Assembly: GCA_014338405.1 (NCBI GenBank)
Contig: JTDE01000739.1
Location: 29,453 to 93,452 of the forward strand
From: Paragonimus skrjabini miyazakii
Taxonomy: Eukaryota; Platyhelminthes; Trematoda; Plagiorchiida; Troglotrematidae
Direction of reading: 5' to 3'
DNA length: 64,000 nucleotides
The notes under the pieces are model-generated. The model saw only the letters and a program-made list of their open reading frames with translations. It ran no database searches and was not told the origin of the DNA. Within the stretch, counting starts at the first letter, position 1, and each line of letters begins with the position of its first letter. The position numbers and the translations under genes were made by a program. Positions 60,168 through 64,000 of this stretch are shown piece after piece.

Positions 60168-62816
60168 CTGGGGAGGGGAATGAGAGGGTTATACATTGGA
60201 AAGACATTAAGATTCCAATCAATAATGACACCAAAATAGTAAAGCGCCCATCCCAACTGATCAAAAACATCAATTTCACCGTTCCAAACAATTCCAAGAG
60301 GCATTCAATGACCGTTAGGATAATCTGAATTTGCCATTAAACTACGCGCTCATTGATCGTCTGAATCACTCTGTATAATTAACATCGAGAGATGTATCAT
60401 TCACAAGACTCAATTCCATTTCTGTTCTCCCAACGGCTCTACTCATACACTCGTGTAATGTGCGACCGAAACCAGCAGGCGCGCACAAGTCGAATTTGAA
60501 TTGATGACGGAGCGTGCTGCTGTGTTGTCGGCGGCGTCTTAGTTATCGTTTGTGTAAGTCGTGTGCATGACTTACTGGGCCTTTGGCTCATGCTTGTTCT
60601 TGTTGTTTCCTTTCACAGGAAACCCTACTTTGGAAGAACGCTGTCGCCCAGTGTCTCCACATTACCCCAGAGTTGGTCGGCAGGTGTTACGGACAACCAG
60701 CGGTAAACGGCCGGCTTGCATTTCACACTCGTCCAATACTTAACAATCGGTCTAAATGAGTCGAGGGTCTCACAACCAGCATTCCGCATCAAATGGTCCA
60801 GATTCCACGTTTCAATTATAGTTAAAAAATCTATGGTTGGTTCTGCGTGTGCGTGGCAATAATCCTGAATCTAGAACGAAAGGCTTTTGGGGGAAGGACA
60901 ATGATCTGTTGGCGCGGACTCTACTTTACGGTCAGATCAGTTCTCACTGTGCTTATCAGACACACATAACAATTAGATTATTCGAAAATCTGCGTAATTC
61001 CTGTCAAACGAATCGGCTATCGGTCACTGAACCTGTCAAAGAAAAAGGGGAAACCATTTGAACATCTATTCCTACGTATGTCAGTATTCCTATTGAAAAG
61101 AAGAACGAGAGTTCATTAATAACCGTTCACCGAAAACACGTCACAACACTACAAGTGTAAGATGTTAGGAAACAATAAGAGGCATTGCATCACAGTTCAG
61201 CTTTCAATCGGGGCTTCTTATTTGAAGACAGCGCAGATCGTTGACTGGCACGCGTTCGGCCTCATTTTACACTGCCCTCTACTACTTCAGGTAACGTCTG
61301 AGATACCACACCTCAGTCCCTTTCCGGTGGAACCTCGAATTCTGACTTTACCTCCGGAACATCGTCTGAATCTCGTCCTGCGTGATTATCACTGCTATTC
61401 ATTGTTGAAAAATCGCTACCTTCCGAAACGAAATCAAAAGCAGAACCTGTGGCACCAAGCAAACCTCAGTTTTGTTGAGTTTCTACTGGTTATTTTATAG
61501 ACAAGATGCATCAATAAAATGAAGAATTATAATTGGCCCTTACGTCTCGGCCTTCCTATTGGTCGACTCGGCTTCGCTTGTAGCTCGTTTGTTTTAACGT
61601 ATGACACACTTAAACAATTTGTTTTACGCCGGTGCTTGTTATAACAAAATCCGATGCCACGGCAGCGTGCCATCCAAGTTGGTCGCGTTTTCGACATTGA
61701 TTGGCCGTAGCCTTCTACGAATCACTGGTTGACTTCTTATCGATGCATTCGTCCAATCCAGTCTCCTTACATCCATGAACAATTTCAGGTGATCATAGTG
61801 GACGACCACAAGTGGGTTAGCCGGGGATTCCGGACCTTCTATCAAGCAGGTTGTCAGACATTATGCGTCCTACGGCAAACAGCCCTTTCCATGGTCTGCA
61901 ATTTTGTGAGAACATCCGAAAACATCGTGTCTATGTAACCACACTTTATCCCAAGGTTTCAAGGGGGCCCGGAGCACCTTTCTGCCATAATACTTCCTCT
62001 GATGACGGTGTGCACTCTGTAAATGCATCCTCACCATTTGATTTGCCACCCATAGGGTGTCAACATATTTGCAAGCATAGCTTGCTACCATGAAATGCAT
62101 TCGACTGATCGAGGGCAGGCAGATATCGGAAGGCAATCGGATTGCTCAACCATTCCGCAGGAAGCAGGGCGTCTGTTTAGCGGACACATGAACGCAGCTT
62201 CTGTAGGCTAGCGCACACCTTGAGATCGCCAGGTCCAAATCAAGCAGTTTGTAGTCACAATTGAAGACAAGCTGATTGACTGAATCATGAGATAATGACT
62301 CATTGTTTCTTAATCTCTTCTCTAGACACTGTACAGACCATTGACTGACGCGAATTCTCTAAGTTTCGGTTCCACTTCACACGTGTCAGTCCTTTTTGGA
62401 ATTACGGCTAGCTCAACAGTCTTCCGATTCTATCGGCTCAAGCGCCCAAAATATAACAATGGATAAACGTCCACGAGATTCCCATGAAGAAGGTTGGATT
62501 ATGGAATGCGACAACAGTCAAAATGTTCTGAAGTCTCATGAACAAACAGCAAACTGGCAAACAAATGCCTAAGTCAAACCAAAACGAAAAGTCGCTCGTG
62601 TTAATAACAGAAAAACGATGGGTAGATGCTGACTAAATAGTATAATGAACACTGAGCGAAGTTTCTGGAACTTAAGTCTAAGTCAGTTTATTTGCACGTG
62701 GCCTTCATTCTTCAAGGGCATCTTTATTCTACTAAAGTCTGAGCGTATTAGAAATAAGGTGAAGCACAAACGCAAGTAAAATTCAAAAGACCTAGTCCAC
62801 TCCGGAAAATACGTAC
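60168..62816 (-). other. ATM intron (2.6 kb) with a gypsy fragment
   Basis: Donor GTACGT at 62816, acceptor at 60168 on the - strand, phase 0. It holds the Ty3/gypsy pol end at 61639-62136. A + strand ORF at 61162-61500 and a - strand exon-like segment at 61352-61446 lie in it, but neither is supported as a gene. The flanking protein junction (AFDQ|GRLL) is complete without extra sequence. Confidence 0.75.
61639..62136 (-). pseudogene. Ty3/gypsy LTR-retrotransposon pol, integrase C-terminal fragment
   Basis: The - strand frame 62136-61870 contains SAHRHQRKYYGRKVLRAPLK followed by PWDKVWLHR, the integrase tail pattern (AxxxQKxYYDxKVxGxPxxPGDxVWLH). After a frame change, 61845-61639 reads ANPLVVVHYDHLKLF, the conserved VVHYDHLKP block just before the end of gypsy pol. 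No LTR boundaries, protease, RT or RNase H were found nearby. At least one frameshift makes it non-functional. Confidence 0.7.
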
Positions 62817-63021
62817 CTGATCAAATGCCACACCTAAATCAATATGCACCAGCTCACCGGAGGTTCGATTGAGTAACAAATTGTGGGGGTGACGGTCACC
62901 CAATCCCACCAGGTAGCCGATCAGGCTGGAAACAGCTAGAGATCGCGTGTACGAAGATCGGGCGCGACACCAAGAATGAGGTTCTGGAAAGTGCTCCAGA
63001 TAGAAGTAGGCTAATACAGGA
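62817..63021 (-). CDS. ATM: ATM kinase, catalytic-loop exon
   Basis: The exon is 205 nt, entered in phase 2, leaving in phase 0. Acceptor: TTGTTCTATAG before T. Donor: CAG|GTACGT. It encodes PVLAYFYLEHFPEPHSWCRA, RSSYTRSLAVSSLIGYLVG, LGDRHPHNLLLN and then GELVHIDLGVAFDQ. The GDRHxxN catalytic loop and the DLG metal-binding motif (equivalent to DFG) are intact. YTRSxAxSSxxGYxxGLGDRH with HIDLGVAF is specific to ATM/Tel1. The kinase phosphorylates SQ/TQ sites in the nucleus after DNA double-strand breaks. Exons for the N-lobe, FAT domain and HEAT repeats lie upstream, outside the window or unrecognised. The visible protein part totals about 283 residues. Confidence 0.95.
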
Positions 63022-64000
63022 CTATAGAACAAGTAAGCAGGGATAAGAAATCGACAAGATAACTTTAACTGGACCTGCATCTGAAGGACCGTCTTAATGG
63101 GTTGAAGTGAAGCAGATGTTTGGTGAACATAACATGGTAAAAAAAAATAAAGCGTACTTCACAGAGTGATACAGAGTGGTACCAGGGATGTGTTATGGAC
63201 CGTTTACCAGCGGATATTAGGTCGCCTAGGATTCCATCCGTGAAATTTTTTAAGCGATTGCTCTAAAATGTAGCTATATTTGCGCAGTATTTCGATGGCT
63301 GACGTGAGTAGAAAGTATTCACTTTATCAATGATGTTGCTTTCTGCGTTTATGGCAGCGTGAATCAAAAACATTAGGTTTACTGGACCCGGAAACACTCG
63401 CAAATAATACAGGGAGTGTACCACCATTTTAAGTTGAGTCTTGTTTGGATCGGGACGCATACCACTTTTTTTGGCTGTACTTTTTCCATGAAATGATAAA
63501 TGCCAAGGCGTACGTGAAGCTCAGTTCTAGATTGTTCTCTGTCGATGCCTTCAGACCTAACATCCCGAACAACGAAGTAGAGGTTACTTTCGGTAGGAAG
63601 GAGCTTCGGCTGATTATGCCAAATCTGTTCGGTCGTGACTGAATCAGACATTTTATCAACGGTGGATCGGTCGAAGTGAGTCTTTCGAATGCCCACCAAG
63701 GTAACTCGGCTAAACTTTGTTAGATTTTTTTTACGGAATAAAGCAGAGTTCATGGATTACAGTCCGCAACCTCATTCTGTAACTACATCTCAAAAGATTA
63801 GAACAACAGCCTCTTAGAACAAACCTATTGAGCAAACCAAAACATCCTTCGGAGTATGATGCGGCGAATTTACAAGTGCAGAGAAAATGAGAGGCGCAAT
63901 TCTGAAGTTTTTTTAATCAGAAAAAACAATTTTGCTTCTTCGAGAACGCAAAACATGCCACATCAAGAGCTACACGATGTGGTTTACCAACTTCTTTCTA
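63022..64000 (-). other. Presumed ATM intron at the window edge
   Basis: This is upstream of the catalytic-loop exon on the - strand. I looked for the kinase N-lobe motifs (for example the ECGxxxWxxxTxxI-type segment) and found none. ORFs on both strands at 63379-63753 overlap and have no ATM similarity. Confidence 0.5.

Noticed and set aside
61162..61500. 112-codon + strand ORF in an ATM intron
   Set aside because: No known domain, and the opposite strand shows an equally plausible exon-like segment; it could not be supported as a gene.
63379..63753. 124-codon - strand ORF as an upstream ATM exon
   Set aside because: None of the kinase N-lobe motifs is present and it lacks a donor in phase 2 as required by the exon at 63021.

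Overview
The window is nuclear DNA from an invertebrate animal. It has spliced genes with multi-kilobase introns, 100-N scaffold gaps, and a dense mix of decayed retrotransposons, DNA transposons and tRNA-derived SINEs. A parasitic flatworm, probably a trematode, fits best. This rests on the long TE-filled introns, on very Ser/Thr/Ala-rich transcription-factor exons, and above all on a Pol III-promoter SINE that carries a type I hammerhead ribozyme, the architecture known from schistosome Sm-alpha elements. The species cannot be fixed from sequence alone.

Two real protein genes are visible, and they converge. On the + strand, four phase-compatible exons (11805-13235, 18856-19969, 24046-25217, 32856-33680) encode at least 1513 residues of a large TALE-class homeodomain protein. 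The homeodomain is split by an intron exactly between residues 44 and 45, and the reading frame ends at 33680. The 5' end (start codon, first exon) is not resolved and lies somewhere before 11805 or outside the window. On the - strand, four exons (63021-62817, 60167-60006, 54174-53907, 53244-53027) encode the C-terminal ~283 residues of an ATM/Tel1 checkpoint kinase: catalytic loop, activation segment, PIKK regulatory region and FATC tail. The upstream exons continue beyond the window.

The rest is introns and a ~19 kb intergenic stretch made of mobile elements. At 1-462 and 50098-50641 there are two copies of a foldback composite with inverted arms that contain a SINE and a hammerhead ribozyme. 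At 4460-5318 and 10391-10989 lie LINE 3'-ORF remnants that share a 599-bp, nearly identical block. At 44154-46567 sits a complete Tc1/mariner-type element with ~285-bp terminal inverted repeats and a broken transposase. At 55100-57360 (-) is a decayed LINE with endonuclease and reverse-transcriptase pieces. At 61639-62136 (-) is the end of a Ty3/gypsy pol. piggyBac-like remnants lie near 41.6 kb and perhaps 58.4 kb. There is also a 204-bp (ATG)n-tailed repeat in two good copies, a second tRNA-derived SINE family in four copies, and several (CA)n/(TG)n tracts.

The two genes have no evident functional link: one is a sequence-specific transcription factor, the other a DNA double-strand-break signalling kinase. 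The most interesting item is the ribozyme-bearing foldback element at the window start, whose second copy at 50.2 kb retains stem II through compensatory changes.
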